A stretch of 15,841 nt of DNA from Zygnema cylindricum (Eukaryota; Streptophyta; Zygnematophyceae; Zygnematales; Zygnemataceae). The stretch spans positions 211,662 to 227,502 of the forward strand of contig JBBHKE010003167.1 of the NCBI GenBank assembly GCA_037447655.1, given 5' to 3'. The notes below the pieces were generated by a model that did not search any database, was not told where the DNA came from, and was given only the letters and a program-made list of their open reading frames with translations. Positions 1 through 10,499 of the stretch are shown here, piece by piece (positions within the stretch are counted from its first letter, which is position 1; each line of letters begins with the position of its first letter). The position numbers were made by a program, and so were the translations under genes.

Positions 1-549
1 TAAAACGCCGGTTATGTTATACCCAGAATTCCATCATAACATTTTAAATGCATGTTATCCGTATAACATACCTACATGACAGTGGATGAAAACTTGATAT
101 CATGTTTTGGAAGTTAAAAAAAGCAAAAAAAAAATAATGGGGTGGCATGGGATAAAAAAAATAAAAAAAACACTTAGTGGGCGGGCTTAGGCCGACCGGG
201 GGTTTTAAACCGTGGGCTTAGGCAAGGCCTAGGCTTCGCCCTCCAGCTCATTGACAGCCCATGCCTAAGCCCATGGGCTAAGTACCGATACAGATGATAT
301 TGCGACATTGATATCGTAATATCGCGGCTATCTACGATACGGTTTAAGGGTTTAGATCAGAGGTCGCAATCGGGTACCCGAATCCGTACCCGACCGTTAC
401 CCGACCGCCCGCTTCGGATCCGGAACGGATTCGGGTGCCAAATTTTGGGGGCCAGCCGGATTCGGGCGGGTGATTCACAAAAAAAATAAAAAAAATAGGG
501 TACGGTGGGGTAATAAAAAAAAAACGAAAAAAATTGAAGGTTTTGTACT
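1..549. repeat. Repeat-like intergenic DNA, no gene seen
   Basis: No coding region can be supported here. The stretch has poly-A runs near 118-175 and 480-525. The 10-mer GGGCTTAGGC occurs at 183-192 and again at 214-223, and a 12-bp perfect inverted repeat (TGGGCTTAGGCA at 213-224, its complement at 262-273) could form a stem around a 37-nt loop. From about 373 to 475 there is a GC-rich patch with repeated TACCCGA and GGATTCGGG words on alternating strands. Short degenerate motifs of this kind are common in dispersed plant intergenic repeats. I cannot assign a family, and copy number cannot be judged from one window. Confidence 0.4.
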
Positions 550-1113
550 ATAGTTCAAAAGTAGGTGACAGTACATCCATACAATATGCCTATTGTACGT
601 AAATTTTACAATACTACCTTAAGACCCATATTGTATTGGCCGCAAAATGAAATAAAATAGTAACAGGGTAGAGTTGCACATGGTTCGATAGAGAATTAAA
701 CATCATGTCTAAATTTGAAAAAACAAACGGACAAAAAAATCTTTTTTTGTGAGTTTTGAACGACTTTTTATTTAAACCGTCAGATTTGGGCGATTTGACG
801 GTCGTTGATGAAAGTAACTATGTAAGACGATCACATGAAAAGCCCATAACACAACTTACGACAAAACTATCGTCAAATCCATCCGCGGGTTTTTTTTTTC
901 CCGGTTTTTTTTCCCGCGCAATGTCATCCTACGTCGTGTCAGTTCGCTAAAAAAATTCGTTCGGCGGCGTGCGCTGTACTATGAGCATACGTCAGATTCG
1001 TACGCTCGTACAGGGGTGTGCACAACACACACACATACAGTATGCCTACGTTGCGCGAGTTTTGTGCTGCGCCTACCAAAGGCCTACCATAAAAACGCCT
1101 ACTTTTGAACTAT
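550..1113. mobile_element. MITE-like element bounded by 16-bp inverted repeats
   Basis: The segment starts with ATAGTTCAAAAGTAGG (550-565) and ends with its exact reverse complement (1098-1113). The match extends to 17 of 18 if the next YG is counted. A second pair inside is direct: CATACARTATGCCTA at 578-592 and 1034-1048, 14 of 15 identical. Total length is 564 bp. The only ORF inside (about 64 codons, 756-950) has no ATG start and resembles nothing, so any element would be non-autonomous. I could not find a clean target-site duplication: the flanks TACT and GCTC do not match. A chance inverted repeat or an old, decayed element remain possible. Confidence 0.4.
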
Positions 1114-1499
1114 GCTCTGTATTGAGTAAATATCTCCGGCGATACTAATTAAGTAACATAATGTCAGTTCGATACTATCAGCAACTGTATCGTATTGCAA
1201 TGGTTTGTAAAACAACAATTTATGTCTAACACTAAAAGGTAATGAACAAATACACAGGAATGTCCCCTAACTCATAAACAAGCTTTTATGGCTGCGGATA
1301 CTAGATTAGTACTTGTATACTCGGCGATACAGTTGGACGGTCTAGGTAACCTCCAGAAATTAAGGAAGCATTTAGACCCGATAACGTAATGCGCTGGCCG
1401 TTAGTTAGGTTGTGCTGTTGTTACAGGAGTCTACAGTAGCTACTTGTGCTTTACTTGGCAGCTTGGCGTAGCTTCTGCCAATTAGGTTTGCTCCGAACT

Positions 1500-4423
1500 A
1501 TGGTACATGGCGGGTGTGAGTTGCTCCTGACGGCCTCTAAAGCTCACACGTCGAATATTTTGTCCGTCGGTGCACATGGAGGTTTGGCGTCTCCCTGTGG
1601 TCTAAGGAGAGACTTCAAAGCTTGCAGAAGAAAAGCTGAAACCGCTGTGGATCTTCGATGTGGTGTAGAATGGATGCCACGTGTATCAAGACTCAAAGAA
1701 TGCAGCAGCGTGTCCCCGACGCCGTTGAAGAATATATGCCGTCCATGTGTCGCAACGGAAAGAGGCGATCCTCGTGGCATATGGCATCAGAGTTTGAAGG
1801 TGGTGCCTGCGATTGAGGTGAGGAAAAGGAGACAGCCCCTGCAGGGCGATAATCTTAAGTTTCGAGTGAAGTCTCAAAATGCACAAGACGCGCAATTGGA
1901 TCTTCGCGGGAGCTCTGTAGCGACTCAGCTACCACAAGGAAGTGCTTTTCGTGTCGCTGTCGATGTTGACGAAGGTCAGTTCAATGGTGATGTTTCACTT
2001 GGCTTCTGAAAAGTTGTTACAGGAGTTGGCTGGTTGTTGGACAGAAGTTGCTTTGACTTGATGGGCTCAGCATTCAAGGATCATTAGTACCGGAGAAATC
2101 TACAGTCTGGTCATTTAAATAGAACAGTTCGACTGGTTTTTTTCAGTGTATGATCATGATCAGCAGAATCGAGGCTCCTGCTATAGTTGCAACGTTAGGG
2201 AGTTTAGGTCAGTGCAATAATGAATCAGCTCTGGGCCATCTTGGACCTTGAGGGCGATCCCAACGGAGTACTTTACTACCGCTGATGCATTATTGTACAT
2301 GTGTTGCCTTTCATGTCTTTCAGTTCTTGGGAGTTTTCTCGCTACACTCAACATCTTCTGTGCTGAAGAATACGCGTCAAAGCACGAGCTTTCAGAGTTT
2401 TATGTATATGACTTCAGAAAGGTGCTGTTTTAAAGCTGCGAGCATTTTTGGATAAAAGTAGAGGGTTCAGGAACGTGGGATTTATTCGAAGGGGTTCATG
2501 GGGGTGTTAACACACTCTTCGATGTGCCATGTTTTTTTTTCAAGTTTTTGGGCAAATGTTAAAAATAACTTTTTGTTTTTCCAGTAATAACGGGACAGCC
2601 TTAGAGTAGTTCAAGCGTTGCAGCTCAACTGTCGCGTGCTATAGTTCACGGGTCAAAGAATTGGTTATTAAGACCTTCATTCTTGGGACGTCTGGTGTTG
2701 TGTTTTGACAGGTTTGGAATTGCTCTCAAGCAGAAGGTACTTTCTTTTTCATGCTAGAGTTTAGGAGGTAAAGCTTTATATTTTTCGTTGTTCCTCTTGC
2801 AGCTGTTTGTTTGTTGACTTCGCTTGGGTCTAGAAAATAAATTTCTTGCAGAAATGCTTCATTTAGCAAAATAATACATGCTTGACAGAATATAGCTCAT
2901 ACCTGAATGTTTATGGTCCAGCATCTTGGTCATGCAGTGATCCTCAAGAAAACGTTTTTCAAGTCAAAAAATGGACTGGATTAGCAGTGAGTCTACTGAC
3001 TGTTTCTTTAGTGTCTGGTGACTTAGAAGAAACTACAGTTGCAGAGCTTTTGCATTGCTTGACAGCTGTCCATGTGAAAACTTGAGCCATTATTCCTTCA
3101 CAATTGTTAGCTTCCAGCGTCCATGGACTGACGTGGATACTCTAAATTTTGTGATTGCAGCAAATCATCGAGTTCACGCATTTTTTGAGTCTGAAATTTT
3201 CCATAGTGGAATCCCCCCAATTCCAGGCGCTGGAGAAGCTTTAGAGCGACTGGCAGATGTTTGCCACTTGGAGGTTGTCACGTAAGTATACCACTATGAC
3301 GTGGGTGGGTTTAAAGAGGACACAAACCTTAAATTTTCGGTCGCAGAAATGTGCCATAAACTGAAGTGTTGGGTAGAATTTGTCAAAAACTGGGTCCTTT
3401 TGCATACTGCTATTGTAAGGGTTTTACAACGTGCCGGGCCTGTGATTGAGGGAAGAATATTTGGAAGGACAATTAGCTGGCTGAAGTTTGGATTTAAATG
3501 GTTGGAGAAATCTGTGTTTTGTTGTGTCAAGAAGATCCGCTTACTGAACTGGCCGTTTTTGTTTGCTAAGTTCTGTGTTGGCAGGTCTCGTCAACATGTA
3601 ATCAAACAACCAACACTTGATTGGATTGAAAGACACTATCCGGGAATATTCAAAAACGTTCATTTTGGGAATCATTTTGCTCTGCAGGGAGAAGCAAAGC
3701 CAAAGTCTGAGATTTGCAAGTGAGGGTTCCAGTTTTTCTCTCATTGTCAGACCCTTGTTTGCTTGAATGCTTCCTTTCATGCTTTTCTTCATCATCAATC
3801 TGGTTGTCATATAGAAGTACGGTTGGCTATAAGCATCATGTCTAAAAATCACTACTCCGGGAATTGTTTTTAGAGTAAAGAAATTATTAGCATGGGGTTT
3901 ATATCAGTGGTATTATTTCTGGTCCAGTTCCAAATGTTCTTGAACCATTTAAAGCATTAGCGTTAAGAAAAGAACACTTAAGTGTTATTAACGCTATTTT
4001 GTTGTCAGAGGGCAGAAAAAAAAAACGGTCATGGAATTAGTGTTATAACGCTGACAACGACTCACAATGGAGTGCATTCCTGCAGGCTGATGACAACAAA
4101 TGCCAGATGTTTTCTTATAGTCTGTTTTGTCAATTTCAGAACCTTCGGCTTTAAGTTTCTTGGTTGTTTTTTACCAACTTTTGTGTTCTTACTCTCTACT
4201 ATACTGCTTTGATGTATTCAGGTCAGTGGGTGCAGAGCTCCTCATTGATGATAATCCAAGGTATGCTGTCGAATGTGCCGAACATGGCATCAGTGTTCTT
4301 CTTTTTGACTGGGAACTCTCCTATCCTTGGAGCAAAACCGACGATGGGCCGGTTCATCCACTCATTACTCGTGTTGCGAATTGGAATGAGGTTGAGACGG
4401 CAGTATTATCACACATTCAATGA
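1500..4423 (+). CDS. HAD-superfamily (NT5C-like) phosphatase, five exons, long N-terminal extension
   Basis: Coding exons are 1500-1974, 2324-2421, 3118-3281, 3585-3719 and 4222-4423. All borders are GT-AG, phases match, and the product is 357 residues. The C-terminal 200 residues carry the HAD core. Motif I is VAVDVDEVLG with nucleophile Asp155 and acid/base Asp157. Motif II is VVTSRQ (Thr246). A lysine-bearing KPKSEIC stretch (about 284-290) follows, and motif IV is LLIDDNPRY with Asp300 and Asp301. Segments such as FGNHFAL and SYPWSKT match, from memory, a plant HAD family related to cytosolic 5'(3')-nucleotidases (NT5C). The family normally removes phosphate from a small substrate with Mg2+; the substrate here is unknown. 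Residues 1-153 are rich in Arg, Ser and Ala and low in acidic residues, consistent with plastid or mitochondrial targeting (inferred). ATG 1500 is the first in-frame ATG after the upstream stop. Exon 3 is the least certain, because its reading adds residues relative to the family as I recall it. Confidence 0.85.
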
Positions 4424-5929
4424 AAACGAACATGACACAGCTTGCAACTTGCATCTCAGGTCGATTTGCTTATGTTAAAGTCACCGTCTACCTGATGCGA
4501 CTGGGATACCCAGGAAGCAGATGGGATATCCACACCAATAATGTGTGGAGGTAGGCCGTCCTTTTAACTTGCACCAATTTTTTGCCTGTTTGTGGTTGAA
4601 GGGGTTTTGCTTGGGCCTTCATTAAACCAGGCTGTCAAAACCCTTATCCTTCTTCAAACACTTGAACCTTTATTCGGACCATCTGGTCTAGGGCAATTCT
4701 TAACGTAGGACCTGGCTCATGGAGTCAATTGTCAACATTTTTCTGACTTTTTTTTTCTGAAAGTACTGTCGCTGTTAGCAATGACTCTCGTCTCATCCTT
4801 TGTCAATTATTGTGTCCAAGTTAATTTTCAAACGTCCCAACATTGAGCTCCTTCGATAAATCTTGGTCTGCTTTCTGACTGAGCTGGCAAAACAACAGTA
4901 TACAGAATTAGGCTACTACAGACCATCTTGGTAGCTTACCACACTATTAAGCCACCCCGTAATAAAACCGATTTATCATTGAACAAAGGTCACAGAACCA
5001 GATTTTTATTTTTCTCTTAATCAATATTAGTTATTTTTTTGGTACTCTGAAAGGCAAGTTTATCAATGCCACGATGTCGACTGATATCAACTCTCAAGTG
5101 GTGTTTAAGAGTTGGGATAGGTCACTTATGACTGTGTACATCTTCTGAAAAAGTGGAGCATGTCAACTCATTCGGGCACCCCGAGCTCGTTAATTAATGT
5201 TTAAATGATGATGTGTTAATTCTGATTGGTAGTAGACATAATTGGCCACTTGGAGTGCAAGTTTCGGTGTTTTTCTCGGTGGCTGTGGAGGTTTTGTCCT
5301 TCAAAAACTGCTGGGATGATGGTCTTTTTGTTTTCGTCGGGGAATGGCTAAACAATATTGATTACAAAAATACATTTTCAGAAGTAATTTCAGATTTCAA
5401 CCTCTACTAAAAAATCACAACTTGCCACATTTTTTTAGCTCGCCGTTGACAATAACAAGTAGTAAAAATAGATTTTGGCAGATTGTTGACTCACTGTGCC
5501 TGTCAACTTCATATTTAAACATGAAAGAATCCTGTTGCATTTTATCAAACCGCTGTGTACTAGAATTGGGTACTGCAGTGAGAGCAAATTGACAGGATAA
5601 AAAAGCCAGAAAGTCAGACTTTCAATTGCAATTAAAGCTAATAACAAGTCAAAGGCAAAGGTGGGTTCTGTTGACTCAAAATTAGTTATAAAACACTGGC
5701 CAGTTAAGTGGCCCATTTAGTGTTGTTCGCAGCTAAATACTAAATTCGCTACTATGTCTGATAAGGTCTTGTGGTTGTGATTTGTTATTTTTGTGTTAAT
5801 ATTTTGTTTTTTTCACACAAAATAACTAAGGTAGTGCGGAGACAGGTTTGTGACAGTTAAGCAACAAATCAATAGAGCTAGGCAGTCGAGGTGATGATGA
5901 TCAATGTGGCTCTTGGCCCGGCCTGGGGT
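4424..5929. other. Intergenic region after the HAD gene, no gene recognised
   Basis: This stretch begins with the 3' flank of the HAD gene. An AATAAA sits at 4961-4966, about 540 nt past the stop, and could serve polyadenylation, but plant signals are loose and this is weak evidence. The ORFs at 5213-5410 (+) and 5435-5716 (-) lack recognisable motifs, plausible splice context or conserved composition, and I treat them as chance. Sequence is AT-rich with several poly-T and poly-A runs. Confidence 0.4.
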
Positions 5930-6310
5930 GAACTGAACTGAATTGAATTGAAACGGTTCTTTCACTGTTCGGTTCGCTAAGTTTGCCTTCTGGTTTTTAA
6001 CGGTTTGATTTGGTTCCGGCAACTTCTGAAAGCATTCAAATCCGGCTCGATCATGTTGAACCTAGATTGAATGGGTGTTCGTACGTATGGTAAGAAGATG
6101 TCTGAAGGTCCAATATTTCTAGAGATATGTGTGTACAGCAGTACGAAGAACAGCGTGTGAATGTACGATTGTTGTACAAAACAGTACATTTTCCAAATTT
6201 TTAGAAGATTAATAACAGTACGAGCTGTGGGATTTAGTAAAATCCAATGGTTTGGTTTGGTCCCCGAATGGGTTCTAAGTTGTTTAGTTCGGTTTGTACC
6301 AACACTATGC
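5930..6310. repeat. Degenerate CGGTTY/GAAYT-rich low-complexity patch
   Basis: It opens with a short tandem of GAAYT units (AACTGAACTGAATTGAATTG around 5930-5950). It continues with scattered CGGTTC, CGGTTTG, GGTTTGG and GTTCGG words up to about 6300, ending near CTGAACTGAGTCGAAC at 6321. Degenerate AACCGAACC-type arrays are frequent plant intergenic repeats. The minus-strand ORF through it (5977-6312) reads as low-complexity N/T/R-rich sequence and is probably not a gene. Confidence 0.3.
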
Positions 6311-8508
6311 AAAACTCAGCTGAACTGAGTCGAACTTAACCAGGCGTAGTGCTTGTGAGAGCCCTGCAGCTGTGCACTCAACATAGCAGCCCACCATTTG
6401 GAACGAGCCAAATGATTCGAGTCTGACCCAATTTGGGTGAATGCCTATCCAATAAACAAAGTTCCATGTATACCTTGCCTTTTTTTGTTTTTTTTTTTTT
6501 TCAGAGGAATTCTCAGCTTTTAAGTCTGGATCTTCTATTATAGATTACAAGGCTTTTCAAAGCGCTTTCCTCTACTACAAGAGTGCGGTAATAGTGGTAC
6601 AGATTACTGTTGACCGATGTAGTACGGTATTAAACAACTACCTGAAAGTGGTATATGTGCCGTACTGCTGCACTTAATTAAGTCCATTTGGCTTGCTCTA
6701 CTGTGTGGCACAGTCCATCGTTTCGTTTTGCGACGTCATCTTCGGATGTGAGAAAAGAAACACAGAATAGTATTTGCTACTTTTATTCAGATGCCTAATA
6801 ATCAACCGTACACACCTGACTATGTAACTGACTTTGTAGTGTGTGCATGTTGTTTAAGTGTGCACAAAACTCTCCTTTTCCATGTTCATTCGTACTGGAT
6901 GGCTGGTTTGCACACACATGTGCTGAGAAGTTTCTAGTGTTAGAGTTGTAGCGTTCACCCCGGCAAACAAAGAAAAATATTCCTTTTATCAAGTTTTTTA
7001 GATCTAGTTTTGGTTTAGAAAGACTCATCCAATGTCCCTATAAAATACTAATAACTGCAGCTAAATTTTTAGCAATTTATGTTCTAAGCAGACAGCATGG
7101 GAAGACCACAGTACCAAAAACACCATCAACCACCATAATCTTTAGAATATGTTCACGTAGTAAACTGAATATTGCATGGGTCACACGGCTCCGACCCCAT
7201 AATTGAACAATTTACACAAAAGTAATATTGAGCCAATTCTGCAAGTCTTGTGAACTACCTTATCCTAAGTTTCAACTCAATTCGACAACAGATAAATTAA
7301 AATAGACGTTGGTACAACCAGAAGAAAGCAACCAATGATTATCTCTGTTGAAGACGTTTGTCCAGTATTCAGCATTCAGAAGACTGACAAGTTTTTGCTG
7401 CTTGTAGTAGTATTTTTTCAATATGTTGAGGTTTGGGGATTCGTTTTGCTATTTTGTTGTTGTCCTTTTTAACTTGCCTTTTGGTTGTTCTCTTTTGAGC
7501 TGTTTTTCCTCTATTTTCACTACCACTTGTTCACCTTGCATATTCACATGGTTTACCACCTTGCTTTCTTAAACTATTACAAAAACTAAAAGGAATGTCT
7601 CAAAAAACATGATGGCCAAAGCCACCAGTAACCAGAGACATCTCCTGACTAAGTAAATGTGGACCAGAGCGAAATCTGACACAGTTGTAAAGAAAATGTT
7701 TTAAATAAAATAAAACGAACAAGAAATGGCAACAATAAAATGAAGCCTGGAATATAGACAACAATATTTGACTGCCTGGGGTTGGGGGTACCAATGCAGA
7801 ACTGGATACCAGATGTGTATGTGATTGGACAGAGCCTCACTTCACTGGATACACACCATATATTGCTTCACAAGAAGTTCTATGATAACCTTTGATTGAC
7901 AGTAGAGTGCCGAGGCAAACAGAAAAGTATAGCACGAAGTAGTACGGTTGCCAGATGATGACATTTTATTGGACCTAAACCAGTTGAAAAAAAAAAAAAA
8001 CTCATTTTTAGGAGTGTCCAAGCTCGTGTCTGATGAATCCCCGACTTTCCACACCATAACCTCCAAACACATCCTCTTTGTTTTTAACACCGGATTTTTG
8101 CAAACAAAGAAACGGATCATGAGCCTAGAAATGACCAATTTTTAACTCTACTATTCACTCTCTAACACCATGCTTTCCCCCTCACAATTATCAATCGACT
8201 TTTGAGTAATGAAGATGCTACACAAGAAGCTTTGTAAGTTTGGGAAGAAGCAGTTGGTAAGGCAGTCTTAGCAGCCTATGGTGCTTTTAAGTTACTATCA
8301 TCACATCCATCTCTCTTTTTTGTCATGATACACGTCTCAGCGATGACTTTCTTTCGCCTCCAACTTTTTATGAGCCATTATTATATCAAACAGCTGATTC
8401 TGAAATTTTAGTCTTGCGAAAGATAACAAACTGTTCCTCAAAAACCTCAACTTGGTAAGCACACGAACACAGAACTTTAAGGACACTAATAATAAACACA
8501 TGTTATTT
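6311..8508. other. Intergenic region downstream of the SNARE gene, no gene recognised
   Basis: There is no supported gene in these 2.2 kb. A 14-T run followed by CAG (6488-6504) and a GTAATA at 6598 frame a 93-nt open segment that could be an exon, but it has no recognisable partner. An A14 run lies at 7987-8000 inside a short plus-strand ORF (7948-8145) that resembles nothing. The right end should contain the 3' UTR of the minus-strand SNARE gene. No canonical AATAAA was seen on the minus strand just after its stop. Confidence 0.35.
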
Positions 8509-10499
8509 TCATGGTGTAGTAGCAACAGGAGGAGGAGGAGGAGGAGGAGGAGATAGTGCAGTCGTGGTTGAAGGAGTGCTGGAGCCACTGCTACAGGTAA
8601 AGCCTCGACAAACAGAGACCCAAATGACGAGGGCGAGAACCACAAGAAGGGCAATCACAAGCATCTTTGCCTTCAAATTATCGTACCACATCTTCCGTTT
8701 AATTCTATTTCCTGTCACACGGAAATGCTCAGCCTGCAAAAAAACCCAGTGTTCAATACCCAACATATTAGTATAAGAACTGACAGGACTGTAGTAGTAC
8801 CACATATGATGATAAGGAAAAGCCAAAATGATCCACATCAACAAAAATTATAAACTTCGCCATAGTTGCAATGTTTTAGCAAAAAACATCGCCACTTACA
8901 TCGTTACGAAGCTCATCTGTTTTGTCAGTTAGCGTCTCCAGTCGAATCCCGCGACTCATCACCTAAACCTCAAAATGAGTCCCCATAACCGTTATTTAGC
9001 GCCCATGGTAAAAAAATGTTAGGAAAATGGCTAATTCGCTGGTAATGAAAATAAACTCAACCAGAGGCATAATACAAAGCAAGGTGTAGGAAAAGACTAT
9101 TACCGAGTCTATGTTGTTCAGCATCACACTCTTCACCTCCTTCACCTGTTCGCCCAAGCGTGCTACCTTCTCCACTTCACCCGGATTCTTTTCACAGTAT
9201 TCCATTTCCTCCTTCAACTTAGGCCTGTTAACCATGGAGAGACAGAATGTCATGATTCTTGTTGAACTACCTTGTTCAAGGTTGACTGGCACCAAGAGCC
9301 AAAATATAGGCGGTAAAAATTAAACAAACAAGAGAATGGCACTCACTCTTCCTCCAATTATGGCCCTTTTCAAAATGTAAACGATATGTCAAAACTCCCT
9401 TTCTATTCACTGAATCAACAGAAAAAATATCATTTTACCCTCACATCCTGTATATTTATTTATCATATAGCACAAGTGGGATTGAAACAGTTTCTGTTTT
9501 TCAGTTGCACATTCACAACTTTACGCGCTCTCCACTCCTACCAGATTGCAAGGAAAAACAAACATAATTGCGAAAAAAACAGGACTCGTGAACAATGCAG
9601 ATACTGAAAAGGTCCAAAGCATATACACCCATATTGGCGATCAAGAGAATGCTCAACAGCTGATTCAGCCTTCCCACCACCAACACGGGAAACGAAATCC
9701 TCACGGATCCTATTAAGGAAAGCAAAAGCAATAGCTCGGGAAAAGCCATCCTCGGTCACGAGACAGTATGCTGCAAATGAGACAAGATAGTTTCTTGTCA
9801 GCAAAAGAAAATGCAACTATTATCGTGAGTCACAGCAGGGCATAGCACAATTAGACAATACCTGATCAAATGTGCCTTTTCACTCATTGCAGACATGAGC
9901 CCAAAAAAAAATCTGCGTTCATCATGTAACTGACCGCGACATGAGCTGTTTAAGGACAAATATGTCAAACTTTGAAACTAGAAATTACTGGTGCTTAATC
10001 TCTATACATATGAGATTACCCAAAAACCTTTTGGAAATTCTTTATAGCAAGTCAATCTCCTCCCGTACAGTAGAATATGCAGAACTATGTGCTTGATGTA
10101 CCATAAACATAAGGCTTTCAGAACACAACCATATCATATCCGAGAGAGCAACAATCATCTGATTTACAACAAAGAGAATCCGGATCAAACATCAAAAACA
10201 AAGACGAGTGAGAGATATGGAATTAGAAAAACATCTCCTAGGGAGGATTCATGATAAGAAGTTACAAAATGACTGCTAAAAGGAAACTAGCGGAGGAGAC
10301 GAAACTTACTGAAGCCATTGTCTGTCTGAAAATTAAACGCAAAACCATCTCGACTGTAAGAAGCCTTCTTGTTTTCAGGAGGCAGCCGATCCAGACACTG
10401 CACAGCTACCTGATTAAAGTTTCCTGCATAAGCTGAATACTCGGCAAGCACAACCTTTCCACGCGCGACAAAACTGTAAATCAGACTCTGAGGAGCCAT
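8509..10499 (-). CDS. VAMP72: VAMP72-type longin R-SNARE with poly-proline C-terminal tail
   Basis: Coding exons on the minus strand are 10499-10310, 9770-9629, 9224-9104, 8962-8900 and 8733-8509. All have GT-AG borders and matching phases, giving 246 residues. The start MAPQSLIYSFVARGKVVLAE matches the longin-domain opening of plant VAMP72 proteins. The longin domain covers about residues 1-125 (NGFTYCLV, AFAFLNRIREDF, GGGKAE, YGPKLKEEMEYC). The R-SNARE motif spans about 130-190, with the zero-layer arginine at Arg155 (VMSRG) and DKTDELRNDAEHF after it. The basic RKMWYDNLKAK precedes one membrane helix (about 196-214). The family forms trans-SNARE bundles with Qa, Qb and Qc partners to drive fusion at the plasma membrane or in endosomal traffic; tail-anchored, most of the protein faces the cytosol. 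Residues 220-246, after the usual CxGFxC end, are an extra Ser/Thr/Pro-rich tail containing eight consecutive prolines. Subfamily assignment rests on pattern recall, not a search. Confidence 0.92.
8527..8550. repeat. (AGG)8 trinucleotide microsatellite inside the SNARE last exon
   Basis: Eight perfect AGG units on the plus strand read as eight CCT proline codons on the minus strand, residues 234-241 of the SNARE. Because the unit is three bases, length changes would keep the reading frame. The repeat lies in the lumenal or extracellular tail beyond the membrane helix. Confidence 0.9.

Noticed and set aside
670-700. GGTTCGAT resembling a tRNA T-loop
   Set aside because: No matching A-box or foldable cloverleaf around it.
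792-879. GATTTGACG / CGTCAAATC 9-bp inverted repeat as a separate element
   Set aside because: Too short and internal to the larger inverted-repeat element; could be chance.
756-950. 64-codon ORF inside the MITE-like element as a transposase remnant
   Set aside because: It lacks an ATG start and any DDE-type motif, and is too short.
1417-2026. 14-bp direct repeat GTTGTTACAGGAGT at 1417-1430 and 2013-2026
   Set aside because: A single short match on either side of exon 1 with no flanking similarity; not enough to call a duplication or element.
2882-3085. Open frame containing WSCSDPQE, tempting as a missing HAD exon
   Set aside because: No acceptor near it joins in phase to the exon ending at 2421 without meeting a stop or adding an implausible insert, whereas 2421 to 3118 is phase-compatible.
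3301-3723. 140-codon plus-strand frame ending in the HAD motif segment
   Set aside because: Only its last part (3585-3719) is exon; the upstream part is intron 3 read through by chance.
3541-3852. 103-codon minus-strand ORF
   Set aside because: It lies opposite a well-supported HAD exon and has no recognisable features; it is a shadow.
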